64,000 bases of DNA from Marinibacterium sp050389775 (GTDB lineage Bacteria > Pseudomonadota > Alphaproteobacteria > Rhodobacterales > Rhodobacteraceae): the NCBI RefSeq assembly GCF_050389775.1, contig NZ_CP177144.1:2418001-2482000 (forward strand), written 5' to 3'. Of this stretch, positions 7,684-17,497 are shown one piece after another. The position numbers and the translations under genes are program-made. The notes beneath the pieces were generated by a model. It searched no databases and was not told the DNA's origin. It saw nothing but the letters and a program-made list of their open reading frames with translations. Every line of letters begins with the position of its first letter. Positions within the stretch are counted from its first letter, which is position 1.

Positions 7684-8146
7684 GCGGCCGGGGTGGTGCG
7701 TCCGGCGCGGTGAGGCAGGACCACCGATCTGGTGGGTGGGTGATCGAACAGGGTGGCCTGAGACGCCGGCGCGGCGGGAAACCGGTCGGCGCCATGCCGC
7801 AGCAATGGTCGGGAATTCGGGGCGACGTGAACCCGGGCCGGGCCGTATCACGGTAGAAACCGAGCCGGTCCGTATCGCCGCAGTCATACAGAAGTCCGCA
7901 GGGCATTGTCGGGCGGGGCAGGACCAATGCGCCAGGCCGGTGACTCTGCCGTGGCGCATTGCCGGGCCGGGCATGATAGGCTGGCAGGGCGCGCACAAAG
8001 ATCCGGCTGCCAGATCCGCCAACCCCGCCGCACAACCCGGCAGGACGCCGCGCGATCGCTCCCCGGGCGGGGGCGTTCGGCGGGCGCATGGTTGACCGCG
8101 CATGCCCACATGATACATCGCGCCAAACGCCGCGAGGATACCCGAG
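7684..8146. other. 463-bp intergenic region before argS
   Basis: No gene with credible codon use is seen. Long open frames crossing it are antisense shadows of dgt and argS. The one distinct structure is the 10-bp inverted repeat at 7925-7961. The argS promoter should lie in this region. Confidence 0.5.
7925..7961. repeat. Perfect 10-bp inverted repeat upstream of argS
   Basis: CAATGCGCCA (7925-7934) and TGGCGCATTG (7952-7961) are exact complements separated by 17 bp. It may be a hairpin or a dimer-binding operator. No T-run follows, so it is not a canonical terminator. Confidence 0.55.
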
Positions 8147-9892
8147 ATGAACCTGTTTGCCGACATCCGCACCGTCGTGCTCGACGCGCTGACCGCCATG
8201 GTCGCAGCGGGCGACCTGCCCGAAGGGCTGAGCTTGGACAACGTGGCGGTCGAACCGCCGCGCGATGCGGCCCATGGCGACATGGCCACCAATGCCGCGA
8301 TGGTCCTGGCCAAGCCGGCCCGGCAAAAGCCCCGCGACATCGCCGACAAGCTGGCCGCCCGCCTGGTCGCCGATCCGCGCATCGTCTCGGCCGACGTGGC
8401 CGGCCCCGGGTTCCTGAACCTGCGGCTGGATGCCGGCGTCTGGCAGGGCGTCTTTGGTGCCGTGCTGGCCCAGGGCACGGCCTTTGGACGCTCGGCCATG
8501 GGGCAGGGGCGTAAGGTCAATGTCGAATATGTCTCGGCCAACCCGACCGGGCCGCTGCACGTGGGTCATACCCGCGGCGCGGTCTTTGGCGATGCGTTGG
8601 CCAGCCTGCTTGATTACGCAGGTTACGACGTGACTCGTGAATATTATATCAACGACGGCGGTGCCCAGGTCGATGTGCTGGCCCGCTCGGTCTACCTGCG
8701 GTACCTCGAAGCCCATGGCCAGGACGTCGAATTCCCCGATGGCACCTATCCCGGCGACTACCTGATCGAGGTCGGTCAAGCGCTCAAGGACAAGGTCGGC
8801 GATGCCTTTGTCGGCAAGGGCGAGAAATTCTGGCTGGAAGAGATCCGCGAATTTGCCACCGCGGCGATGATGGACCTGATCCGCTCGGACCTGGCCGCGC
8901 TCGGCGTGCAGATGGATGTCTTTTACTCCGAGAAATCGCTCTATGGCACCGGCCGGATCGAGGCCGCCCTGCAAGAGCTGGAAGGCAAGGGCCTGATCTA
9001 CGAAGGCGTGCTGGAACCGCCCAAGGGCAAGACGCCCGAGGATTGGGAACCGCGCGAGCAGACGCTGTTCCGCTCGACCGATCACGGCGACGATGTCGAC
9101 CGGCCGGTCAAGAAATCGGACGGGGCCTGGACCTATTTCGCGCCCGACATCGCCTATCACTACGACAAGATCACCCGCGGCTTCGACATGCTGATCGATG
9201 TCTTCGGCGCCGACCATGGCGGTTATGTCAAACGGATGAAGGCCGCCGTGTCGGCCCTGTCCGAAGGCAAGGTGCCGCTGGATATCAAACTGACACAACT
9301 TGTCAGATTGTTCAAAAACGGCGAGCCGTTCAAAATGTCCAAGCGGGCCGGCAACTTCGTCACCCTGCGCGACGTGGTCGACCAGGTCGGCCCGGACGTG
9401 ACGCGCTTTGTCATGCTGACCCGCAAGAACGACGCGCCGCTGGATTTCGATTTCGACAAGGTGCTGGAACAGAGCCGCGAGAACCCGGTGTTCTACGTGC
9501 AATATGCCCACGCCCGGGTGAACTCGGTCCTGCGCCGGGCGACCGAGGCCGGGGTGGCTTGCGACGATGCCGCGCTGGCCGGCGCCGACCTGGCCCGGCT
9601 GGACCACGAGGCCGAGCTGGGCCTGGCGCGGAAATTGTCCGAATGGCCGCGCCTGGTCGAGATCGCCGCGCGCACCAACGAACCCCACCGGGTGGCCTTC
9701 TATCTCTATGAACTGGCCGGCGATTTCCACGCGCTGTGGAACAAGGGCAATGACGAGCCCGGCCTGCGGTTCCTGCAGGAGGACGATCCGGCCACAAGTC
9801 AGTCCAAACTGGCGCTGGCCCGGGCCGTTGCCGTTGTTATTTCCGCCGGACTTGGTATTCTTGGCGTGACTCCGGCGGACGAAATGCGGTGA
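8147..9892 (+). CDS. argS: Arginine--tRNA ligase
   Basis: The product is a 581-residue class I aminoacyl-tRNA synthetase that charges tRNA-Arg. It has the HIGH-type motif HVGH at residues 138-141, the KMSKR loop at 396-400, the N-terminal Arg-tRNA synthetase domain, and the C-terminal DALR anticodon-binding domain ([20 protein letters not shown] onward). The length is normal. It leads a co-directional group continuing with the SPOR protein, nagZ, scpA and scpB. The region at 9290-9306 contains a CTGACA/TGTCAG inverted pair within the coding sequence. Confidence 0.95.
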   Translation: MNLFADIRTVVLDALTAMVAAGDLPEGLSLDNVAVEPPRDAAHGDMATNAAMVLAKPARQKPRDIADKLAARLVADPRIVSADVAGPGFLNLRLDAGVWQGVFGAVLAQGTAFGRSAMGQGRKVNVEYVSANPTGPLHVGHTRGAVFGDALASLLDYAGYDVTREYYINDGGAQVDVLARSVYLRYLEAHGQDVEFPDGTYPGDYLIEVGQALKDKVGDAFVGKGEKFWLEEIREFATAAMMDLIRSDLAALGVQMDVFYSEKSLYGTGRIEAALQELEGKGLIYEGVLEPPKGKTPEDWEPREQTLFRSTDHGDDVDRPVKKSDGAWTYFAPDIAYHYDKITRGFDMLIDVFGADHGGYVKRMKAAVSALSEGKVPLDIKLTQLVRLFKNGEPFKMSKRAGNFVTLRDVVDQVGPDVTRFVMLTRKNDAPLDFDFDKVLEQSRENPVFYVQYAHARVNSVLRRATEAGVACDDAALAGADLARLDHEAELGLARKLSEWPRLVEIAARTNEPHRVAFYLYELAGDFHALWNKGNDEPGLRFLQEDDPATSQSKLALARAVAVVISAGLGILGVTPADEMR

Positions 9893-10023
9893 ATGGCCAA
9901 GGGCTTGCACGACAGGCCCGCAGCCTTCGCAAATAACACCCGCAAGCCGCCGGACCGAGGCAGAGCAGAGCGTCGCAACGAGGCCGGACAAGCGCCGGAT
10001 TCGGGCGAAGCAGTGAGGCGGAC

Positions 10024-11106
10024 ATGGCACATGATGATTACGCGCCCCATCCGGGCGTGGACGAGGGGCGTTCGGGCAACGGGCTTGGCAATGCGGTGAC
10101 CGTGGCCGGGGCGGTGATGTCCCTGGCCTTCATGACCGGCGTTGGAATCTGGGGCTACAAGCTGATGGTCCGCGATGTCAGCGGCGTCCCGGTGGTGCGC
10201 GCCATCGAAGGCCCGATGCGTGTGCAGCCCGAAGATCCCGGCGGCCGCCCGGCCGATCACCAGGGCCTGGCGGTGAATGCCGTGGCCGCTAGGGGCGAGG
10301 CCGAGGCCACGCCCGACCGGCTGGTGCTGGCGCCGCGCCCGGTGTCGCTGCGCGACGAGGACCAGCCCCGCGGATTGCTTGCGGCGCCGGCCGAGACCAT
10401 GGTGCAGCAGGCTTCGGCCGAGACGCTGGAAGACGACGACGACCAGCTGCCGTCGATCGATGCCGATGACGAAGTGCTGCAACAAACCGCCCTGGCCAAG
10501 CTGGTTGACGAATTGACAGATGGTGTCAGCCCGTTGGAAAGCCTGTCCGGCGACGGCGTCGACATGTCGATCCCCGCGCCTGACGTCGATTGGCCCGAGG
10601 TGCCGGTCGAGGATGACAGCGCGCTGTCGGATATCGACGCGCCCGAAGAGGAACCGCAGACCCCCGCGCAAGAGGCCGAGCCCGAGGTCGAGGACAACGT
10701 GCCCGCCGCGGTGGTCACCGCCCCGGGCATCAAGCGGTCGGTCCGGCCGATGACCCGGCCGGCATCGCTGTCGACCCGCCCGGCCGCGCCGCAGGCTGCC
10801 GACACGCCCGCCGCCCGGCCCGACGTGGCCGAGATCGACCCCGAAAAGCTGATCCCGGGCACGCGCCTGGCCCAGCTGGGCGCCTATGACAGCCCCGAGG
10901 TCGCCCGCGGCGAATGGGACAAGCTGGCCGTGCGCTTCGGCGATTACCTGGAAGGCAAGTCGCGCGTGGTCCAGAAGGCCGCAAGCGGCGGCCGGACCTT
11001 CTATCGCCTGCGGGCCATGGGCTTTGAAGACCTGTCCGATGCCCGGCGCTTCTGCTCGGCCCTGGTGGCCGAAGGCGCCGATTGCATCCCCGTGGTGACT
11101 CGGTAG
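10024..11106 (+). CDS. SPOR-domain inner-membrane protein
   Basis: The product is 360 residues with a short cytoplasmic N-terminus, one membrane helix at about residues 24-46, a long acidic and proline-rich periplasmic linker, and a C-terminal SPOR domain (about 280-360, LAQLGAYDSPEVARGEWDKL onward). SPOR domains bind denuded glycan strands at the septum, so a role in cell division or envelope constriction is likely. The linker is low complexity. The gene sits 131 bp after argS and 4 bp before nagZ, a neighbourhood that fits a peptidoglycan role. The architecture is DedD/FtsN-like, but it is not clearly either. Confidence 0.82.
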   Translation: MAHDDYAPHPGVDEGRSGNGLGNAVTVAGAVMSLAFMTGVGIWGYKLMVRDVSGVPVVRAIEGPMRVQPEDPGGRPADHQGLAVNAVAARGEAEATPDRLVLAPRPVSLRDEDQPRGLLAAPAETMVQQASAETLEDDDDQLPSIDADDEVLQQTALAKLVDELTDGVSPLESLSGDGVDMSIPAPDVDWPEVPVEDDSALSDIDAPEEEPQTPAQEAEPEVEDNVPAAVVTAPGIKRSVRPMTRPASLSTRPAAPQAADTPAARPDVAEIDPEKLIPGTRLAQLGAYDSPEVARGEWDKLAVRFGDYLEGKSRVVQKAASGGRTFYRLRAMGFEDLSDARRFCSALVAEGADCIPVVTR

Positions 11107-11110
11107 GCCG

Positions 11111-12121
11111 GTGGCACGTCCGGGCGCAACCATACTCGATGCCGACGGGCTGCGGCTGACGGCCGAGGAAAAGGCCTTTTTCCGCGATGCCGATCCCTTC
11201 GGTTTCATCCTGTTCGCGCGCAATGTCGACGCGCCCGACCAGCTGCGCGCGCTGACCGACGAGATGCGCGAGGCCGTGGGCCGCGATGCGCCGATCCTGA
11301 TCGACCAGGAAGGCGGACGAGTGCAGCGGATCTGGCCGCCGATGGCGCGCAAATGGTTGCCTCCGCTGGATTTTGCCGAGGCCGCCGGGGCTGGCGCCCC
11401 GCGCGCCATGTACCTGCGTGCCCGGCTGATCGCCGAGGATCTGCGGCGCCATGGCATCGACACCAATTGCGCGCCGACGCTGGACGTGGCCCGCGACGAG
11501 ACCCATCCGTTCCTGCGCAACCGGTGCTACGGCACCGATCCCGACACCGTGGCCGAGCTGGGCCGGGCGACGGCCCGGGGTTTCCTGGATGGCGGCGTGC
11601 TGCCCGTGGCCAAGCACATGCCTGGCCACGGGCTGGCCCGGGCCGACAGCCACCACGACCTGCCGCGCGTCGGCCTGTCGCTCGAAGAGCTGTCGGACGT
11701 GGATTTCGCGCCGTTCCGCGCCCTGAACGACCTGCCCATGGGCATGACGGCGCATATCGTCTTTGACCGCATTGCCCCCGCTCCGGCGACCCTGTCGCCC
11801 GAGATGATCGCCCTGATCCGCGAGGATATCGGCTTTGACGGGCTGCTGATGACCGACGACATCTCGATGAAGGCCCTGGCCGGCACGGCGGCCGAGATCA
11901 CGCGGTCTGCGCTGGCCGCCGGGGTCGATGTCGTGCTGCATTGCAACCAGCCCCTGGCCGAGCGCATTGCCGTGGCCGAGGCCGCCGGCGAGATGAGCGC
12001 GGCGGGCTGGGCCCGGGCCGAACGGGCGCTGGCCCAACGCCAGCCGCCCCGGCCGCTTGACATGACCGCCGTCGAGGCCGAGCTTGATGCCCTGTCAGGG
12101 CGCGGGCCGGGTGATGACTGA
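11111..12121 (+). CDS. nagZ: Beta-N-acetylhexosaminidase NagZ
   Basis: The product is a 336-residue glycoside hydrolase family 3 enzyme that removes GlcNAc from anhydromuropeptides in the cytoplasm during peptidoglycan recycling. Family signatures are LIDQEGGRVQRI, KHMPGHGLARADSHHDLP (catalytic His near residue 174) and LLMTDDISMKAL (nucleophile Asp near 249). It starts with GTG at 11111, four bases after the SPOR gene, and its end overlaps the scpA start by 8 bp. The AnmK kinase at 26876 acts on the anhydroMurNAc released in the same pathway. Confidence 0.93.
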   Translation: MARPGATILDADGLRLTAEEKAFFRDADPFGFILFARNVDAPDQLRALTDEMREAVGRDAPILIDQEGGRVQRIWPPMARKWLPPLDFAEAAGAGAPRAMYLRARLIAEDLRRHGIDTNCAPTLDVARDETHPFLRNRCYGTDPDTVAELGRATARGFLDGGVLPVAKHMPGHGLARADSHHDLPRVGLSLEELSDVDFAPFRALNDLPMGMTAHIVFDRIAPAPATLSPEMIALIREDIGFDGLLMTDDISMKALAGTAAEITRSALAAGVDVVLHCNQPLAERIAVAEAAGEMSAAGWARAERALAQRQPPRPLDMTAVEAELDALSGRGPGDD

Positions 12122-12905
12122 GGACCTTTTCAAGGACGACAAGCAAAGCGTCGAGGACCGGCTGGCGGCCGAGGCGCTGATCGTGGATGTCGACGGGTTC
12201 GAAGGCCCGCTGGACGTGCTGCTGACCCTGTCGCGCACCCAGAAGGTCGACCTGCGCAAGATCTCGGTGCTGGAACTGGCCCGGCAATACCTGGCCTTTG
12301 TCGAAAAGGCCAAGGCGCTGCGCATCGAACTGGCCGCCGATTACCTGGTGATGGCGGCCTGGCTGGCCTTTCTGAAATCGCGCCTGCTGCTGCCGCCCGA
12401 CCCGACCGAAGAAGGCCCGACGGGCGAGGAACTGGCCGCCCACCTGGCCTTCCAGCTGGAGCGCCTGCAGGCCATGCGCGACGCGGCCGCCCGGCTGATG
12501 GCGCGCGACCGGCTGGGCCGTGACATCTTTGCCCGGGGCGTCACCGAGGACGTGACGCGCATTCGCACGGTGACCTATTCGGCCACGCTGCTGGACCTGA
12601 TGCAGGCCTATGCGCGGATCAGGACACGTGACGATTTTCGTCCGTTTGTCATGGACCGGGATTCGGTGTTCACGATGGAACAGGCTCTGGACCGGATGCG
12701 CGGGCTGATCGGCTTTGCCGGCAGCTGGACGGATCTGACGTCCTACCTGCCCGATGGCTGGGGCGCCGACCCGGTGCGCCGGCGGTCGGCCACGGCGGCG
12801 ACCTTTGCCGCCTCGCTTGAACTGGTGAAGGAAGGAAAACTGGAATTGCGGCAAAGCGAGACCTTCGCGCCGATCGAACTGCGCCGCCGGAAGGACGAGC
12901 GATGA
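12114..12905 (+). CDS. scpA: Segregation and condensation protein A (kleisin)
   Basis: The product is a 263-residue ScpA kleisin that bridges SMC heads and recruits ScpB for chromosome condensation. The N-terminal FEGPLDVLLTLSRTQKVDLRKISVLELARQYL segment and the C-terminal winged-helix region are typical. The ATG at 12114 overlaps the nagZ stop by 8 bp, consistent with translational coupling. Earlier in-frame starts (TTG 12084, ATG 12087) would give a non-conserved extension. It overlaps scpB by 4 bp. Confidence 0.92.
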   Translation: MTEDLFKDDKQSVEDRLAAEALIVDVDGFEGPLDVLLTLSRTQKVDLRKISVLELARQYLAFVEKAKALRIELAADYLVMAAWLAFLKSRLLLPPDPTEEGPTGEELAAHLAFQLERLQAMRDAAARLMARDRLGRDIFARGVTEDVTRIRTVTYSATLLDLMQAYARIRTRDDFRPFVMDRDSVFTMEQALDRMRGLIGFAGSWTDLTSYLPDGWGADPVRRRSATAATFAASLELVKEGKLELRQSETFAPIELRRRKDER

Positions 12906-13645
12906 GCGACACGCCCGACGACAGCCCCCAGGCCGATCCGCGGCCAAACGAGATGCGCGACGAGATGCGCGACGAGCTGGACCGCGACGACCGCGACACG
13001 CGCCCCGAAGACGAGGAAGAGAGCCTCTTTGACGCGCCGCCCATCGCCGAGCAGGAGCGCATGATCGAGGCCATCCTCTTTGCCACGGCCGAGCCGATCA
13101 CGAGCCGCGAGCTTGAGGCCCGCATGCCCCATGGCTGCGACGCGGCCGAGGCGCTGGCGCATCTGCGCAAGCGCTACGAGGGGCGCGGCGTGCGGGTGGT
13201 GCGCGTGGGCGATGCCTGGGCCTTTCGCACGGCGCCCGACCTGGGCTTTCTGATGCGCAAGGAAACCGTCGAGACACGCAAGCTGTCGCGTGCGGCGATC
13301 GAGACCCTGGCCATCATCGCCTATCACCAGCCGGTCACCCGGGCCGAGATCGAGGAAATCCGCGGCGTGTCGGTGTCGCGCGGCACGATCGACCAGCTGC
13401 TCGAAATGGAGTGGATCCGCCTGGGCCGCCGGCGCATGACGCCGGGCCGGCCCGTGACCTTCGTGGTCACGCCGACCTTCCTGGACCATTTCGCCCTGGA
13501 AAGCGCCCGCGACCTGCCGGGCGTCAAGGAACTGCGGGCCGCCGGCCTGCTGGAAAGCCGGCCGCTTCCGGGATCGGGCGACGAGGATGACGAGGACGAG
13601 GGCGAGATCGGCGGCGAGGACCAGACCGAGCTCTTCGAGGACTGA
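12902..13645 (+). CDS. scpB: Segregation and condensation protein B
   Basis: The product is a 247-residue ScpB with two tandem winged helices (IEAILFATAEPITSRELEARM and ETLAIIAYHQPVTRAEIEEIRGVSVS). It binds ScpA in the SMC-ScpAB condensin. The N-terminus has about 40 charged, probably disordered residues with a repeated NEMRDEMRDELDRDDRD pattern, and the C-terminus is acidic. The ATG overlaps scpA as ATGA. This is the last conserved member of the argS-to-scpB group. Confidence 0.92.
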   Translation: MSDTPDDSPQADPRPNEMRDEMRDELDRDDRDTRPEDEEESLFDAPPIAEQERMIEAILFATAEPITSRELEARMPHGCDAAEALAHLRKRYEGRGVRVVRVGDAWAFRTAPDLGFLMRKETVETRKLSRAAIETLAIIAYHQPVTRAEIEEIRGVSVSRGTIDQLLEMEWIRLGRRRMTPGRPVTFVVTPTFLDHFALESARDLPGVKELRAAGLLESRPLPGSGDEDDEDEGEIGGEDQTELFED

Positions 13646-13714
13646 AACATCTTCTTCCGGCCCTGAAAACGTCGCGATTGGGGGCTATATGTGTCCCAAC
13701 CGATGGAGCGCCAG

Positions 13715-14314
13715 ATGGACAGATACATCAACATGTTCGTGCGCATGTTCATGCGACAGATCATGAGCCGGGGGATCAACGCGGGCTTTCGGGCTGCCGA
13801 GAAACACATGGGGCAGGGCGGCAAGGGCCGCCGTGGCCAACCCGTGCAGGATCATGACGACGATTACGAGCCGCCCCGCGTGTCCAGGTCCCGGCCGCCG
13901 CGCCGGGTGACACAGGACGCGCCACCCGAACCGCCGCGCCAGCAGGCCCGGCAGGTGCGCCCGACGCTGTCGCGCGGTGACCAACCGGCCGCGCGCGCGG
14001 AGGACATGCCGCCGCCCCCGCCGCCAGCCGAAGAGGACGTTTACGTGCCACCCCCGCCGCCGCCTGCACGGCGCGCGGTGACGCAGCCCGCAACCGCGCA
14101 AAGCGACGAGGCCATCCTGACGCCGCCGCCACCCCCGCCGCCCGCGCCGGACGGCCCCTGGGGCGGGCGCGACCGGGCGCCGGACGAACAGGCGGACGAC
14201 AACCGGGAAGAACCCGGCCAGGATCCCGACCGCCAGATGCGAAAGCAGGCCCAGAAAAAGGCCCAACAGGCCCGTCAGGCTGCCCGGCTGGCGCGCAAGG
14301 TCACCCGGCTGTGA
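13715..14314 (+). CDS. Proline-rich hypothetical protein
   Basis: The product is 199 residues and I do not recognise a domain. The N-terminal 35 residues (MDRYINMFVRMFMRQIMSRGIN) look like an amphipathic helix. The middle contains three polyproline runs (PPPPPP, PPPPPPP and similar) between acidic stretches, and the C-terminus is a basic, Gln/Ala-rich helix. The start at 13715 has GGAG nine bases upstream. ATG 13703 and GTG 13691 are alternatives. It follows scpB by 69 bp on the same strand. The order downstream of scpB suggests a conserved lineage-specific protein, perhaps membrane-associated. Confidence 0.6.
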   Translation: MDRYINMFVRMFMRQIMSRGINAGFRAAEKHMGQGGKGRRGQPVQDHDDDYEPPRVSRSRPPRRVTQDAPPEPPRQQARQVRPTLSRGDQPAARAEDMPPPPPPAEEDVYVPPPPPPARRAVTQPATAQSDEAILTPPPPPPPAPDGPWGGRDRAPDEQADDNREEPGQDPDRQMRKQAQKKAQQARQAARLARKVTRL

Positions 14315-14378
14315 CCACGGGCTGACGGCCGGCGGGCGATCTCGCCCCCGGTCCGGTCGAATGTCATGTCAGAAGGGG

Positions 14379-15452
14379 TCAGCCCCGGAAGTGCTTGGCC
14401 AGTTTCAGGCCCTGGCCCTGGTAATTCGACGCGATTCCCGCGCCATAAAGCGTGGCCGGCGGTTCGGACATCCGCTCGTAGACCAGCCGCCCGACGACCT
14501 GGCCGTGTTCCAGCACAAAGGGCGCCTCGTGGCAGCGCACTTCCAGCACGCCCCGCGCCCCGGCGCCCCCGGCGGCCGCATGGCCGAAGCCCGGGTCGAA
14601 GAACCCGGCGTAATGCACGCGGAATTCGCCGACCATCGCCAGGTAGGGCGCCATTTCAGCGGCGTAATCGGGCGGGATATGCACCGCCTCGCGGCTGACA
14701 AGGATATAGAAGGCCCCCGGATCAAGGATGATGCGCCCGGTCTCGGAATGCACTTCTTCCCAGAAATCGGCCGGATCATAGGCCCCGATCCGGTCCAGGT
14801 CGATCAGCCCGGTATGCGGCTTGGCGCGATAGCCCACAAGGGTCGAGCCCTGCGGCCGCAGATCAACGGAAAAGCCCAGCCCGTCCTGGATCAGCGCGTC
14901 GCTGTCGACCAGCGGGCTTTGCCCGTGCAGAGCGCGCAGCGCGTCGTCGTCCAGCACCGATTGGCCATCGCGGAAGCGGATCTGGTTCAGCCGCATGCCC
15001 GGGCGCACCAGCACCGAAAAGCTGCGCGGGCAGATTTCGGCATAAAGCGGGCCATCGTAGCCGCCATGCACCCGGTCGAATTCGGTGCCCCCGTCGATCA
15101 CGGTGCGGGTCAGCAGATCGAGCCGCCCGGTCGAGCTCTTGGCATTGGCCGCGGCCGAGATGCCGGCGGGCAGGGACAGGCGCTCCATCAGGGGCACGAG
15201 GTAGACACAGCCCTTTTCCAGCACCGCCCCGTCGCTCAGGTCGATGCGGTGCATTTCCAGCTCGTCCAGCCGTTCGGCGACGGTGGCATCCTTTCCGGTC
15301 AGGAAGGACGCCCGCAGGCGATGGGCCGTGTGCCCCAGCCGCAGGTCGAGGCTGGCGGGCTGGATCTGGTCGGGGAGAATGTCTGAGGTTCCCGTCAACG
15401 CGCGGCTGTCGATCAGCCGGCGGATGCCCGTGTCGGAAAGGACGCCACTCAT
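14379..15452 (-). CDS. dcd: 2'-deoxycytidine 5'-triphosphate deaminase, double-length form
   Basis: The product is 357 residues, about twice the usual dCTP deaminase. It appears to carry two dUTPase/Dcd-fold modules: the first ends around NAKSSTGRLDLLTRTVIDGGTEFD, the second around LAMVGEFRVHYAGFFDPGFG and LEVRCHEAPFVLEHGQVVGRLVYERM. It converts dCTP to dUTP to feed dTMP synthesis. This long form is the alphaproteobacterial type. Which module is catalytic needs a structural alignment. It lies just downstream of tRNA-Pro on the same strand. Confidence 0.88.
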   Translation of the reverse strand: MSGVLSDTGIRRLIDSRALTGTSDILPDQIQPASLDLRLGHTAHRLRASFLTGKDATVAERLDELEMHRIDLSDGAVLEKGCVYLVPLMERLSLPAGISAAANAKSSTGRLDLLTRTVIDGGTEFDRVHGGYDGPLYAEICPRSFSVLVRPGMRLNQIRFRDGQSVLDDDALRALHGQSPLVDSDALIQDGLGFSVDLRPQGSTLVGYRAKPHTGLIDLDRIGAYDPADFWEEVHSETGRIILDPGAFYILVSREAVHIPPDYAAEMAPYLAMVGEFRVHYAGFFDPGFGHAAAGGAGARGVLEVRCHEAPFVLEHGQVVGRLVYERMSEPPATLYGAGIASNYQGQGLKLAKHFRG

Positions 15453-15525
15453 GTGAAACGGGCTCCTTTTCCTCTTGGTTCTTTCGGGATGTTCGATCGC
15501 CGATCCCGGATTGGATCGGCGGATC

Positions 15526-15602
15526 TGGTCGGGCTAGCAGGACTCGAACCTGCGACCTTCCGTCCCCCAGACGGACGCGCTACCAGGCTGCGCCATAGCC
15601 CG
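15526..15602 (-). tRNA. tRNA-Pro (anticodon GGG)
   Basis: The 77-nt sequence on the minus strand begins CGGGCTATGGCGCAGCC and ends with TAGCCCG-ACCA. The acceptor stem CGGGCTA/TAGCCCG pairs fully. The anticodon stem TCCGT/ACGGA encloses the loop CTGGGGG, giving anticodon GGG for Pro codon CCC. The T arm contains GGTTCGAGTCC. The 3' CCA is encoded. Confidence 0.96.
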
Positions 15603-15782
15603 ACGTTTGAGTGTTCATAAAGATTTCGCCGGCGGGGGCAAGGGGGAATCCGGAGAGATTTGCAGGAGATTTTGCCCCCGGCGCACCTGCCGTCGCGGCA
15701 AGCAAGCGGGCCGCGCGAGCCGGCGCGGTGGGCAGGGGGAAGAGGGGTGGAAATACGGCCGGTGACCGGCACGCGGCCGGGG

Positions 15783-17036
15783 TTACTGGGCGGCGTGCTG
15801 GCCGGCACGGGCGGCCGTCAGGGCCTCAAGCGCCTCTGCCAGGGCAGCGATCTCGTCGTGCTGGTCGGGTGACAGGCGGTCCAGTGCGGCCAGCTGCGAC
15901 AGCACGCCGGGCGCGGCGGCCACGGCATCATCCGCGGGCGGATCGGGTGCGTCGACGATGCGCGGGCGCGGGGCCTCGGGGGCCGGGTCGGCGGGCGCGT
16001 CACTGGCGGTCTCTTCCGGCTCCGGTGCCGGGTGGTCCGGCTGGCTGTCCGCGACGGGGTCGGACGGCACGGTGGCCGCAGCATCATCCTGCGGGGCAGG
16101 GGCGGGCGCGCTGTCGGGGGTGTCGGTGACCGAAGTATCCGGGGGCGTGACAGAGTCGCTGACCACGGGCTTCAGGCTGTGGCGCCGGAAGGTCGGCAGT
16201 GCAGCGGCCGGGGCATCGTCTTCGTCCGGCGTGTCGGCCGTCGGGGATTCGGCGGTGTCGTCCTGTCCGGTCGCCATGGCCGGTTCCGATGCGTCCGGCT
16301 CTGGCTCGGTCGCGAAGGGAGACGGCGGGATCGGGTCCCGCGCGATGTCGCTTTCCTCGGCCGAGGGCACGGGCACCGGATCGGCGGAGGTCTCGGGCTC
16401 GGGCACATCGGCGGGCGACTCACCCTCGGGCCCGATGGGCGCCTCACCTTCGGGCGCGTGGACGGGCGCCTCGGTCCCGGGGGCAAAGGCCGGGGTCTCG
16501 GCCTCGGGGTCGTCGATTGGGCCCATCGGGGCGGCAGGACGCCGGGCCTGAAAGGTGGGGGGCGTGTCGGGCGCGTCGGTGAAATGGCCCTCGATCACCA
16601 TGTCGTCGTCGTCATCGGCCCGCACCGGCCCGCCATCGGCGCCCAGCTCAAGCTCGATCTGCCCCTGGTCGCTGACCCGCCCATCCAGGACCGAACCGCG
16701 CTGTTCAAAGGGCACCACCGTATGGGCCCGGCGCGGCCGGTCGGCGCTGACGGCCACGTCATCCAGGGCTTGCGACAGCTCGGACACCGTGGCAACGCCT
16801 TGTTCGCGCAGCACTTTCTGGACGCCCTTGATGGTCATCCCGTCTTCGTGCAGCAGCTTCTTGATGCCACCAAGCAGCAACATGTCCGCCGGGCGGTAAT
16901 AGCGCCGCCCGCCGGCCCGCTTGACCGGTTTCACCTGGGTGAACTTGCTTTCCCAGAATCGAAGGACATGCGCCTGAATGCCCAACCAGTCTGCAACTTC
17001 GCTTATGGTGCGAAAGGCGTCGGGCGATTTGTCCAT
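15783..17036 (-). CDS. MerR-family transcriptional regulator with long acidic tail
   Basis: The product is 417 residues. Residues 8-85 are a MerR winged-helix DNA-binding domain ([22 protein letters not shown], then [23 protein letters not shown]). MerR proteins normally run to about 130-150 residues. Here some 250 residues of Pro/Glu/Asp/Ala-rich low-complexity sequence follow, ending in a short helical segment. No metal-binding cysteine pattern is visible, so a metal sensor is unlikely. It sits 26 bp downstream of ihfA on the same strand, probably in one transcript. The target is unknown. Confidence 0.8.
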   Translation of the reverse strand: MDKSPDAFRTISEVADWLGIQAHVLRFWESKFTQVKPVKRAGGRRYYRPADMLLLGGIKKLLHEDGMTIKGVQKVLREQGVATVSELSQALDDVAVSADRPRRAHTVVPFEQRGSVLDGRVSDQGQIELELGADGGPVRADDDDDMVIEGHFTDAPDTPPTFQARRPAAPMGPIDDPEAETPAFAPGTEAPVHAPEGEAPIGPEGESPADVPEPETSADPVPVPSAEESDIARDPIPPSPFATEPEPDASEPAMATGQDDTAESPTADTPDEDDAPAAALPTFRRHSLKPVVSDSVTPPDTSVTDTPDSAPAPAPQDDAAATVPSDPVADSQPDHPAPEPEETASDAPADPAPEAPRPRIVDAPDPPADDAVAAAPGVLSQLAALDRLSPDQHDEIAALAEALEALTAARAGQHAAQ

Positions 17037-17062
17037 TCAGGCCAGGCCTTGATCGTTCCGGT

Positions 17063-17365
17063 TTAAGACTTGTTGCCGGCGGCAACGCGGTCCTTCATCA
17101 GGTGCGACGGGCGGAAGGTCAACACGCGGCGCGGCTGAATCGGCACCTCTTCGCCCGTCTTCGGGTTCCGCCCGACCCGGGCGGACTTGTCCCGCACGGT
17201 GAACGTGCCGAAGGACGAGATTTTCACCTGCTCCCCCCGCACCAATGCATCGGACATATGTTCCAGCATGCTTTCCACAAGCTGCGAACTTTCATTGCGG
17301 GACAATCCTACTTCGCGGAACACCGCTTCGCTCAGATCCATCCGCGTCAGTGTCTTTTCACCCAT
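17063..17365 (-). CDS. ihfA: Integration host factor subunit alpha
   Basis: The product is a 100-residue HU/IHF-fold protein that bends DNA with IhfB. The DNA-inserting arm [23 protein letters not shown] and the core [17 protein letters not shown] are characteristic. The N-terminus [22 protein letters not shown] fits IhfA rather than HU. It starts a minus-strand pair with the MerR gene. Its promoter should lie in 17366-17497. A GGGGAAGGG ribosome site precedes the ATG. Confidence 0.93.
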   Translation of the reverse strand: MGEKTLTRMDLSEAVFREVGLSRNESSQLVESMLEHMSDALVRGEQVKISSFGTFTVRDKSARVGRNPKTGEEVPIQPRRVLTFRPSHLMKDRVAAGNKS

Positions 17366-17497
17366 ACCCTTCCCCGTGCTTTTCAGAAAGGATATGGTGA
17401 AGGCAATTTAGCTGTCAATATCAACGAATTGCGCGAAGCGGCTTCGGCGGCGAATTACCTGTTTCAACCGAAAGTTGAGTATTCATACGCCATCCGG

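Noticed and set aside
6469..10030. Long minus-strand open frames across dgt, the argS leader and argS
   Set aside because: They are low-complexity antisense frames over two well-supported plus-strand genes.
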